From Candidatus Firestoneibacteriota bacterium (GTDB taxonomy: Bacteria > Oederibacteriota > JAAXVQ01), in assembly GCA_013335425.1 (NCBI GenBank), contig JAAXVQ010000164.1:1-5534 (forward strand): a stretch of DNA of 5,534 nt, written 5' to 3'. The notes under the pieces are model-generated. The model saw only the letters and a program-made list of their open reading frames with translations. It was not told where the DNA came from and ran no database searches. The translations under genes and the position numbers were made by a program. This document shows positions 1-4,399 of the stretch, one piece after another; position 1 is the stretch's first letter, and each line of letters opens with the position of its first letter.

Positions 1-141
1 AGCACGGGAACCGCCGTGACCGGCCTTCCGGTGCCGGCCACCCCCGGAACTCAGCAGTCGATCGTCATCAGCTCGCTCGTGGCCTCGACCCGCTACCACG
101 TCCAGGTCCGGAGCCGTGACGCGGCGTCGAACTGGTCCGCG
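1..141 (+). pseudogene. 3' fragment of a fibronectin type III domain gene, cut at a chimeric junction
   Basis: Frame 1 is open from the window edge and reads as the second half of a fibronectin type III domain. The segment ...SIVISSLVASTRYHVQVR is the usual E/F-strand pattern (L..ST.Y.V.V.), and RSRDAASNWSA is the typical G-strand ending of the type (A.D.AGNWSA). Such domains are beta-sandwich modules in secreted or surface proteins, often tandem or next to carbohydrate-binding and enzymatic domains. The start lies outside the window. The frame stays open to a TAG at 433-435, but from about 142 on it runs out of phase through cinA and no longer resembles fibronectin, so the real coding part ends near 141. 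The parent protein cannot be named from about 47 residues. This is a gene remnant or half of an assembly chimera, not a functional gene as it stands. Confidence 0.6.
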
Positions 142-1118
142 ATGAGGCGGTCTTGGAACAGATCCGGGCGTTATTCGCCCGCCGTGGCCGGGAGATGCCG
201 GAGCGAAACGTGGTGCAAGCGATGTTCCCGCGTGGCAGCCGTGTCATTGCGAACCCGAACGGCACGGCGCCGGGATTTTTTTACGCGCAGGGGAAGAAGA
301 TTTTGGCCGCTTTGCCCGGCCCGCCGCGGGAACTTTTGCCCATGTTGGAAAAACAGCTCGGACCCCGCCTGTGCGCGCAACGCGCCGGGAACACGGCTCG
401 GAGGATACGCCGAGTTTATCGCGTTTGCGGCGTAGGGGAATCGGAATTGCAGGCCTGGTTGGGTCCTCTCTCCCAAAACGCCGCCTGGCCTGAGTTGGGG
501 TTTTTGTTAGACGAACCCGGGGAAATCTTGGTGATTCTTACAGCCCGGGACGCCGAAGCGCAGCTTGCGCATGCCCGCCTCAAGATCGCACTCCAAGAAA
601 TCAAAAAAATGCTGGGACCGAGTTTTATCGGTGAAGTCCGCGAAACCCTGCCCGGAGCCGTGGGTAAGGGCCTGCATCAAAGGCACGAGACCTTGGCCAC
701 GGCCGAATCCTGCACCGGCGGGTTGGTCAGCCGGCGGATTACCGGCGTGCCGGGCGCTTCGGATTATTTTTTAGAAGGCGTGATTGCCTACGGCAATGCC
801 GCCAAAATCAAACGGCTGCAGGTGCCGCCGGCTTTGTTGGCCCGCTATGGCGCGGTCAGCGAACCCGTGGCTTTGGCCATGGCCCAGGGCGTCCGGCGGA
901 CCGCGGGTGCCGCGTGGGGCTTGGCCACCACCGGCATTGCCGGGCCCGGGGGTGGCAGCCGGGCCAAGCCCGTGGGCACGGTTTGCCTGGCCCTGGTTGG
1001 TCCGGGGAAAAAAACCTGGGTGCAGACGCAGCGGTTTTTGGGTGAACGCGAGCTGGTGCAGCGCCGGGCAGCCACGGCGGTTTTGGACGCTTTGCGGCGT
1101 CGGCTAATAGAAACTTGA
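120..1118 (+). CDS. cinA: CinA-family protein, N-terminally truncated (nicotinamide-nucleotide amidohydrolase domain intact)
   Basis: CinA proteins join an N-terminal MoaB/MogA-like (MoCF, COG1058) domain, a KH-like linker and a C-terminal PncC domain that deamidates nicotinamide mononucleotide in cytoplasmic NAD salvage. Residues here count from the TTG at 153. The end of the MoCF domain is at about 1-95, with FARRGREM (8-15), NPNGTAPGF (34-42) and LPGPP (54-58). The linker is at about 95-160. The complete amidohydrolase domain is at about 165-318, with ATAESCTGG (182-190, carrying the conserved Ser), VIAYGNAAK (210-218), GAVSEPVALAMA (233-244) and TGIAGPGGG (260-268). Family members are about 410-420 residues. 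Roughly the first 90, including the GTELLLG-type and GGLGPT-type motifs, are missing. The frame closes upstream at a TGA (117-119); GVELVRDEAVLEQI just after it already reads like CinA. No credible start or ribosome site remains; TTG 153 is only the first conventional initiator. Truncated at a chimeric junction; the C-terminal domain could still be active if translated. Confidence 0.93.
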   Translation, partial: RGVELVRDEAVLEQIRALFARRGREMPERNVVQAMFPRGSRVIANPNGTAPGFFYAQGKKILAALPGPPRELLPMLEKQLGPRLCAQRAGNTARRIRRVYRVCGVGESELQAWLGPLSQNAAWPELGFLLDEPGEILVILTARDAEAQLAHARLKIALQEIKKMLGPSFIGEVRETLPGAVGKGLHQRHETLATAESCTGGLVSRRITGVPGASDYFLEGVIAYGNAAKIKRLQVPPALLARYGAVSEPVALAMAQGVRRTAGAAWGLATTGIAGPGGGSRAKPVGTVCLALVGPGKKTWVQTQRFLGERELVQRRAATAVLDALRRRLIET

Positions 1119-1403
1119 GGAAAATTGTTTATTAAATGAGCAGGAACTACTAATAAGATGCTGAAAAATTCTATCACAATCATTGCAGGCGATTGAAGGA
1201 AGCATAGCAACCTGGTTTTTGATCTTAGCTGCCTTTATTCTGCGAAAAGACTCTATGAAATTTATTCAGCAAACGGTTAATATAAAAAATGGGTCTTCTC
1301 CTTTTCGAGTGGGTAAAATTGCTCCCCAAAACCTCGCATAAGAGCGAACCTGTAAGCGTTTAAGGGTTGTTTGAAGCCCTTCAAAACCGGTACAGTAGTC
1401 GGT
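1119..1403. other. AT-rich intergenic stretch, no gene recognised
   Basis: This segment follows the cinA stop codon and is strikingly richer in A+T than cinA. No reading frame on either strand resembles a protein I recognise, there is no tRNA-like fold, and no clear hairpin plus T-run terminator follows cinA. The abrupt composition change suggests that this piece and the following modules have a different history from cinA. Confidence 0.5.
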
Positions 1404-1619
1404 ATGCGCAAACTTAGCCGATTGACCGATGCATACCAGTTCGATGGGTTCACCCCATACCAAACGGTTTTGAAGGTCCCTGACGACCCCAAAGCCAGAG
1501 TTGTCCGGCTGAAACGCCGGGGAAAAAAACTGTCTGCCCAGAATGTGGCGAAGGGCACCTGTACAGTGACACTCCGTCCCCCAACACCCAACACATGTCC
1601 CCCAACACACCAACATTAA
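1404..1619 (+). CDS. small hypothetical ORF, probable mobile-element-associated remnant
   Basis: From ATG 1404 the frame reads MRKLSRLTDAYQFDGF, continuing through DDPKARVVRLKRRGKK, and stops at 1617-1619. The pattern L-T-D-x-Y-x-F-x-G-F-x-P followed by DPxARVxxLxRRxKK resembles a short recurrent ORF that I recall from transposon-rich bacterial contigs (usual form close to LTD.YRFPGF.P...FGDP.ARV..L.RR.KK). That is memory only and no function is known to me. The last 17 or so codons are encoded by the repeat cluster starting at 1571 and give a low-complexity Pro/Thr/His tail, so the original 3' end seems to have been replaced by repeat DNA. A TTG at 1371 would add 11 residues, but the match to the recalled pattern starts at the ATG. 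No Shine-Dalgarno is visible. It could be a degenerate fragment or a chance frame; the opposite strand is also open here but its product is cysteine/tryptophan-rich and looks spurious. Confidence 0.35.
   Translation: MRKLSRLTDAYQFDGFTPYQTVLKVPDDPKARVVRLKRRGKKLSAQNVAKGTCTVTLRPPTPNTCPPTHQH
1571..1587 (+). repeat. CCGTCCCC-core repeat, copy 1 (17-mer ACTCCGTCCCCCAACAC)
   Basis: The sequence ACTCCGTCCCCCAACAC here is identical to 3175-3191, and its first 16 bases match 3899-3914, all in the same orientation. It is followed by a small tandem decay: CCCAACAC occurs at 1580-1587, 1587-1594 and 1601-1608, at steps of 7 and 14 bases. It marks the point where the small ORF at 1404 loses any recognisable sequence. 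Confidence 0.85.
1596..1611 (+). repeat. degenerate repeat copy (TGTCCCCCAACAC variant)
   Basis: TGTCCCCCAACACACC shares GTCCCCCAACAC with the 17-mer repeats at 1571 and 3175 but has TGT in place of CCGT. It lies 9 bases after copy 1, so it is probably a partial duplication or a diverged copy of the same element. Confidence 0.6.
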
Positions 1620-1642
1620 CCGATTAACCGATAGCCGTCCCC
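1616..1642 (+). repeat. 27-nt direct repeat, upstream copy (half of the palindrome seen at 3015-3079)
   Basis: These 27 bases, starting TTAACCGATTAACCG and ending GATAGCCGTCCCC, are identical to 3053-3079. They contain the right arm of the perfect inverted repeat found at 3015-3079, but the matching left arm is absent here, so this is a half-element. With the copy at 3053 it brackets the lipoprotein gene in direct orientation. It ends in the same CCGTCCCC core as the 17-mer repeats. Confidence 0.85.
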
Positions 1643-1777
1643 TAAAAAAAAGCCTAAATGCAATGTATCAAACACCTGGCACCGTAAGCAATCGGGGGAA
1701 CTCCACGGGCGCAACTTGACTCCCGTTTTTTGTAATGTTTTTTTAACTTGCTCAGTCTAATTAGTAAATATAAATGC
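1643..1777. other. intergenic leader of the lipoprotein gene
   Basis: This holds a poly-A run (1644-1651), a single AACACCTGGCACC stretch (about 1670-1683) of the kind found in REP-like sequences but without a partner copy here, a weak hairpin with a T-run (1693-1731), and then AT-rich DNA leading to the ribosome binding site. A TTGACT occurs at 1716-1721, but no good -10 hexamer lies 16-18 bases downstream, so I do not call a promoter. Transcription of the next gene probably starts within 1730-1770. Confidence 0.4.
1693..1731 (+). terminator. weak possible Rho-independent terminator
   Basis: CGGGGG (1693-1698) can pair with CTCCCG (1720-1725) as a 6-bp stem with one G-U pair and a long loop, immediately followed by TTTTTT (1726-1731). 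An alternative stem is ACGGG (1705-1709) with CCCGT (1722-1726). The stem is short and the loop large, so termination is uncertain. Its place between the small ORF region and the lipoprotein gene would suit the role. Confidence 0.22.
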
Positions 1778-1783
1778 AGGAGG
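1778..1783 (+). promoter_or_regulatory. Shine-Dalgarno AGGAGG of the lipoprotein gene
   Basis: A perfect AGGAGG lies 6 bases before ATG 1790. It fixes that start against an in-frame initiator at 1748, whose extra 14 residues (MLSLISKYKCRRQI) would precede and spoil the signal peptide. Confidence 0.9.
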
Positions 1784-1789
1784 CAAATA

Positions 1790-2968
1790 ATGAAGAGATT
1801 TTATAAATTTGTTTGTTTGGTTGTGGTTATGGCGGTTATCCCTGCCTGTGCTAAAAATAGCCCGACGGCGCCGAGCATCGCGCCAGACCAAGGAGGCATC
1901 CGGTTTGCTCTGGATATTGCGAAGGTATCGGGAAATAACATCACGAGCGGGACCGTTTCTATTGCCAAAGGAGCACTTAGTCAAACCCAAAACATAAGTA
2001 TGGTTGAACCTACGGGTACTGTTGCTTTTTTCAATATTCAGGTGGGGAAATGGAATATATCTGTAAAATTATATGATCAAGATGGAACGGAAATTTATTC
2101 CGGGACCGGCGAAGCGGTTGTTGGCAAAAACACGACCACCTCGGTGAACATCAGGGTAATTCAAAATACTGGTAATCTGCAAATTGTTGAACAGACCCCC
2201 GGAGAAAATGCACTTTGTATTTCATATTCAACCCAAACGGCCATGAACTTGTTGATGATTGGCGCGGGTGTGCCTACGGTCTTAAAAAACACGGAATTTC
2301 ATGGAGGGGAAGGAGCCAATAATTGCCGTGGCGGAAATTTGCTTGTGTACGACAATATTGTGGGGATCAACACGATCCATATGGATGGCAGCCATGACGT
2401 GCAGATTTATTCTGCGGCTCATTATCCCAGATGGTCGTGGGATGGATTGAAGATCGCTGCCGGCATCTATGGTTACCCGAATCACATTGTGGTTATGGAT
2501 GCTCAAGGCGGGAATAGGGTCGATTTGATGCCGGGAACCAATGAACTTGAAGGGCATGATGAGTATCCTTTTTGGACACCTGATGGAAAAATTATATACC
2601 GGAGGTACTGGACACAATCCCAAACTGCTGCCATTGCGGTGATGAACTACGATGGCAGCAATCGCCAGATTATCAAGCAGTTCGACACTGCCTACGTGTT
2701 TCCGACGGATTGTTCCGCAACTGGAAAAATTTTGTTCGATTCAAGCATGGAAAATTATCGCTATCACGTCTATGTGATGAATATGGACGGTTCAGGAATC
2801 ACCAATCTCACTGCGGATACTTCGTACGAGGCGCGGAATGCCAAATTCAGCGCGGATGGCCAGAAAATTATTTTTGATACCTACGGCGGAGAGATTTATA
2901 TGATGAACGCCGATGGTAGTGAAAAAACTTTTATTACCCTGGGGAGCAAACCTTATTTTATTTATTGA
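1790..2968 (+). CDS. exported lipoprotein with PD40/TolB-like beta-propeller repeats
   Basis: The protein has 392 residues. MKRFYKF is followed by a hydrophobic stretch (8-19) and the lipobox IPAC with Cys20; Ala at +2 fits sorting to the outer membrane in diderms. A KNSPTAP linker leads to a beta-rich domain (about 35-127) with the VGKWNISVKLYDQDG and AVVGKNTTTSVNI pattern of small immunoglobulin-like surface domains. From about 140 on, TolB/PD40-type strands repeat: PRWSWDG (213-219) with VMDAQGGNRVDL (235-246), PFWTPDG (260-266) with MNYDGSNRQI (285-294), FPTDCSATG (304-312) with MNMDGSGITNL (340-350), and AKFSADG (361-367) with MMNADGSEKT (381-390); an earlier MDGSHDVQIYS (198-208) looks like the end of a first blade. 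In this fold W.PDG and MN.DGS mark successive blades. About five blades are visible and the chain stops at SKPYFIY where another W.PDG strand would be expected, so the last blade may be shortened or closed by the N-terminal part. Partner or ligand cannot be inferred. It stands alone between 27-nt direct repeats, in DNA richer in A+T than cinA. Confidence 0.88.
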   Translation: MKRFYKFVCLVVVMAVIPACAKNSPTAPSIAPDQGGIRFALDIAKVSGNNITSGTVSIAKGALSQTQNISMVEPTGTVAFFNIQVGKWNISVKLYDQDGTEIYSGTGEAVVGKNTTTSVNIRVIQNTGNLQIVEQTPGENALCISYSTQTAMNLLMIGAGVPTVLKNTEFHGGEGANNCRGGNLLVYDNIVGINTIHMDGSHDVQIYSAAHYPRWSWDGLKIAAGIYGYPNHIVVMDAQGGNRVDLMPGTNELEGHDEYPFWTPDGKIIYRRYWTQSQTAAIAVMNYDGSNRQIIKQFDTAYVFPTDCSATGKILFDSSMENYRYHVYVMNMDGSGITNLTADTSYEARNAKFSADGQKIIFDTYGGEIYMMNADGSEKTFITLGSKPYFIY

Positions 2969-3014
2969 AATCAAGTATAGGTGGCATCTGGCCCGCTGGT
3001 GACTGCATGGGGAA

Positions 3015-3079
3015 GGGGACGGCTATCGGTTAATCGGATAAGCGAATGTCTCTTAACCGATTAACCGATAGCCGTCCCC
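3015..3079. repeat. perfect 23-bp inverted repeat (REP/MITE-like hairpin) with CCGTCCCC ends
   Basis: The left arm 3015-3037 (GGGGACGGCTATCGG...) is the exact reverse complement of the right arm 3057-3079 (...CCGATAGCCGTCCCC), separated by 19 bases. After one mismatch the stem continues for four more pairs (3039-3042 with 3052-3055). The outer ends are GGGGACGG and CCGTCCCC, the family core. Transcribed, it would form a very stable hairpin 46 bases after the lipoprotein stop and could stabilise or terminate that mRNA, although no T-run follows. The right arm plus four inner bases (3053-3079) is identical to 1616-1642. I read it as a complete palindromic element of a dispersed family resembling REP/BIME units or a small MITE; no transposase that would mobilise it is in the window. 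Confidence 0.88.
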
Positions 3080-3174
3080 CAGAGCACGTTATGATAAAGA
3101 CATATTTTCAATGATTCGAAGGTAGTTTCAAATTTCAGGATTTTAGGAATACGACGGGTTAAACTAATAAACTA
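3080..3174. other. AT-rich spacer, no gene
   Basis: About 95 bases of AT-rich DNA between the palindrome and the next 17-mer repeat. No convincing coding frame, RNA fold or further repeat is visible. Confidence 0.5.
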
Positions 3175-3191
3175 ACTCCGTCCCCCAACAC
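3175..3191 (+). repeat. CCGTCCCC-core repeat, copy 2, at the truncated left edge of the IS3 fragment
   Basis: ACTCCGTCCCCCAACAC is identical to 1571-1587. Its last bases run directly into the first recognisable IS3 OrfB codons (CAC GGG TCG CCG CGC ATG, HGSPRM), so the repeat sits exactly where the insertion sequence loses its left part. Confidence 0.88.
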
Positions 3192-3203
3192 GGGTCGCCG
3201 CGC

Positions 3204-3869
3204 ATGACCGAAGAACTCAAAGCGCAAGGTTTCGTTTGCAGCGAAAACCGTGTGGCCATGCTAATGCACCTGCATCAGATCAAGGCCCGCATCATGCGCA
3301 AGTTCCGGCGGACCGGTCAGGGGACAACCAAGATCGTCTACGCTAATGACCATGTCCGCCGGCAATTTAAAGTACCCACTCCCAATCGGGTGTGGGTAAC
3401 GGACTTGACATATATTTGGACGCGGGAAGGCAGCATCTATTTAGTCGCTGTATTAGATCTCCACTCCCGGCGCATCGTTGGCTGGGCTTTGGGCCCGCAG
3501 CCTTCGGCGGCACTCACGAAGCAGGCGCTCATTCAGGCTATTTGGCGTCGGCGTCCAGAACCGGGGTTGGTGATCCACTCTGACCGTGGAAGTCAGTTCG
3601 TCAGTTACGAGTACCGTGATTTCGTGACCAGCCAGGGATTCGTTCCTAGCATGGCGCGATTTGGCAACTGTTACGATAACGCAGTGATGGAATCGTTCTT
3701 TCACACGCTCAAGATGGAGCACATATACTGGGAGCACTATCAGACCCGTGAGCAAGCCCAGCAGAGCGTGTTCGAGTATATTGAATTGTTCTACAATTGT
3801 TGGCGTCGGCACTCGACGCTGGGCTATAAAAGCCCAAATGAGTTTGAAAAAGTGGGTGGCAACGCCTAA
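3204..3869 (+). CDS. IS3-family transposase OrfB, 5'-truncated (rve integrase-core domain)
   Basis: OrfB is the catalytic part of the IS3 transposase, which in full elements is made as an OrfA-OrfB frameshift fusion and acts through a DDE RNase H-like fold. From ATG 3204 the 221 residues carry the end of the HTH_21-type region (about 1-45), then the integrase core: VWVTDLTYI with Asp67, HSDRGSQF with Asp127, and NAVMESFFHTLK with Glu163 and Lys170. The 35-residue D-to-E spacing is exact for the family, and the C-terminal YNCWRRHSTLGYKSPNEFE is typical. Homology extends in frame back to 3189 (HGSPR just before the Met), so ATG 3204 is an internal Met of the original protein. Full OrfB is about 270-290 residues, so roughly 50-70 are lost. 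No Shine-Dalgarno precedes the ATG. All catalytic residues remain, but without OrfA and the DNA-binding N-terminus activity is unlikely. Confidence 0.92.
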   Translation: MTEELKAQGFVCSENRVAMLMHLHQIKARIMRKFRRTGQGTTKIVYANDHVRRQFKVPTPNRVWVTDLTYIWTREGSIYLVAVLDLHSRRIVGWALGPQPSAALTKQALIQAIWRRRPEPGLVIHSDRGSQFVSYEYRDFVTSQGFVPSMARFGNCYDNAVMESFFHTLKMEHIYWEHYQTREQAQQSVFEYIELFYNCWRRHSTLGYKSPNEFEKVGGNA

Positions 3870-3873
3870 TACC

Positions 3874-3899
3874 GTGTCCACTTTTTCGGGGGAAGATCA
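3874..3899 (+). repeat. right terminal inverted repeat of the IS3 element
   Basis: GTGTCCACTTTTTCGGGGG followed by AAGATCA lies 4 bases after the orfB stop. Its complement begins TGATCTTCCCCCGAAAAAG, the usual terminal sequence of many IS3-family elements with the TG/CA ends. The element boundary is therefore at 3899, the first base of repeat copy 3. Confidence 0.75.
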
Positions 3900-3914
3900 C
3901 TCCGTCCCCCAACA
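3899..3914 (+). repeat. CCGTCCCC-core repeat, copy 3, at the right end of the IS3 fragment
   Basis: ACTCCGTCCCCCAACA matches 1571-1586 and 3175-3190 exactly; the next base is T instead of C. It begins on the final A of the IS3 right end and finishes 14 bases before the tfoX start codon. Confidence 0.85.
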
Positions 3915-3928
3915 TACATACACACTTT

Positions 3929-4273
3929 ATGGCATCGGATAAGGAATTTGTAGACTATATCCTGGACCAAATGGCATCCGCCGGCGGGGTTTCCTGCCGT
4001 AAGATGTTTGGTGAATATGCCGTATATCGTAACGGGAAAGTGGTTGCTCTTGTGTGCGACAACCAGCTTTTCATCAAGCCCACACCCGGCGGGAAGGCTT
4101 TCATCGGCGCGGTCACTCAGGCCCCGCCCTATACTGGAGCTAAGCAATTCTTTTTGATCGAGGACAAACTGGATGACCGGGAATGGCTCAGCGAACTTGT
4201 TCGGATTACAACCGCGGAAGTACCGCGACCAAAGTTAAAAACGAAAAGAACCAAACACCCGATTCGCGGATGA
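3929..4273 (+). CDS. TfoX/Sxy family N-terminal-domain protein
   Basis: The 114-residue product matches the single-domain TfoX_N type: MASDKEFVDYI (1-11), RKMFGEYAVY (24-33), NGKVVALVCDNQLFIKPT (35-52), APPYTGAKQFFLI (65-77) and DDREWL (82-87), then a basic Lys/Arg tail from about 100. Sxy/TfoX of gamma-proteobacteria co-activates competence genes with CRP, but those proteins also carry a C-terminal domain; stand-alone TfoX_N proteins are common in many phyla and their role is not settled. It is small and cytoplasmic, with no signal peptide. ATG 3929 is set by the conserved MASD.EFVDYI start. Unlike the lipoprotein and beta-helix genes it has no Shine-Dalgarno: the 14 bases before it are ACA/CAT-rich and directly preceded by repeat copy 3 and the IS3 end, so its native leader seems to have been lost. 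Translation may be leaderless or driven from upstream, or the gene may be silent. Confidence 0.9.
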   Translation: MASDKEFVDYILDQMASAGGVSCRKMFGEYAVYRNGKVVALVCDNQLFIKPTPGGKAFIGAVTQAPPYTGAKQFFLIEDKLDDREWLSELVRITTAEVPRPKLKTKRTKHPIRG

Positions 4274-4332
4274 GAGGCTGAACGCAAGGTCGGAAATAAA
4301 CCGGTGTTCGGGACAAAGAGCCGTTTGATGGA

Positions 4333-4361
4333 TTGCCAACCCTGCCCGCCTGTGCTAGCAT
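4333..4361 (+). promoter_or_regulatory. sigma70-type promoter candidate for the beta-helix gene
   Basis: A -35 TTGCCA (4333-4338, 5 of 6 consensus) and a -10 TAGCAT (4356-4361, 4 of 6) are separated by 17 bases. TGC at 4353-4355 supplies an extended -10 motif. Transcription would start near 4368, giving a leader of about 30 bases before ATG 4400. Chance matches of this quality are possible, but position, spacing and the following ribosome site agree. Confidence 0.5.
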
Positions 4362-4385
4362 TATTCCAATGGGTCCATCATTTTT

Positions 4386-4393
4386 GGGGGAGG
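4386..4393 (+). promoter_or_regulatory. Shine-Dalgarno GGGGGAGG of the beta-helix gene
   Basis: GGGGGAGG lies 6 bases before ATG 4400 and selects that start, which also gives a well-formed signal peptide. Confidence 0.85.
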
Positions 4394-4399
4394 CTTTCC

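Larger units (their letters stand above)
3189..3899 (+). mobile_element. IS3-family insertion sequence remnant, left part deleted
   Basis: The element retains most of orfB and its right terminus. OrfA, the start of orfB and the left inverted repeat are gone; no copy of the complementary left end (TGATCTTCCCCCGAAAAAG) is present upstream. The remnant is bounded on both sides by direct copies of the ACTCCGTCCCCCAACA repeat (3175-3190 and 3899-3914). Lacking one end and OrfA it cannot transpose on its own. Confidence 0.85.

Noticed and set aside
142..435. Continuation of the fibronectin-frame protein to the TAG at 433-435
   Set aside because: After about 141 this frame is an out-of-phase reading of cinA with an Arg/Cys-rich, non-protein-like product.
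1266..1616. Long minus-strand frames (116 and 105 codons) opposite the small ORF
   Set aside because: The products are rich in Cys and Trp at one end because they read the repeat cluster backwards, have no recognisable domain and no ribosome site; the + strand frame fits a recalled protein pattern better.
1716..1746. Promoter with TTGACT (1716-1721) for the lipoprotein gene
   Set aside because: No acceptable -10 hexamer occurs 16-18 bases downstream; only T-rich sequence lies there.
1571..3914. Integron cassette array with the repeats as attC sites
   Set aside because: No integrase gene, no GTTRRRY core sites, and the repeats do not show the paired R/L box structure of attC; the gene between them has its own leader.
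1571..3914. CRISPR array
   Set aside because: Too few copies, spacings from under 60 bp to over 1.4 kb, and no cas genes.
120..4273. A competence island made of cinA and a tfoX-like gene
   Set aside because: The shared word competence is misleading: CinA is a nucleotide-salvage enzyme, a lone TfoX_N domain is not shown to activate competence genes, and the two are separated by 2.8 kb of unrelated, rearranged DNA.
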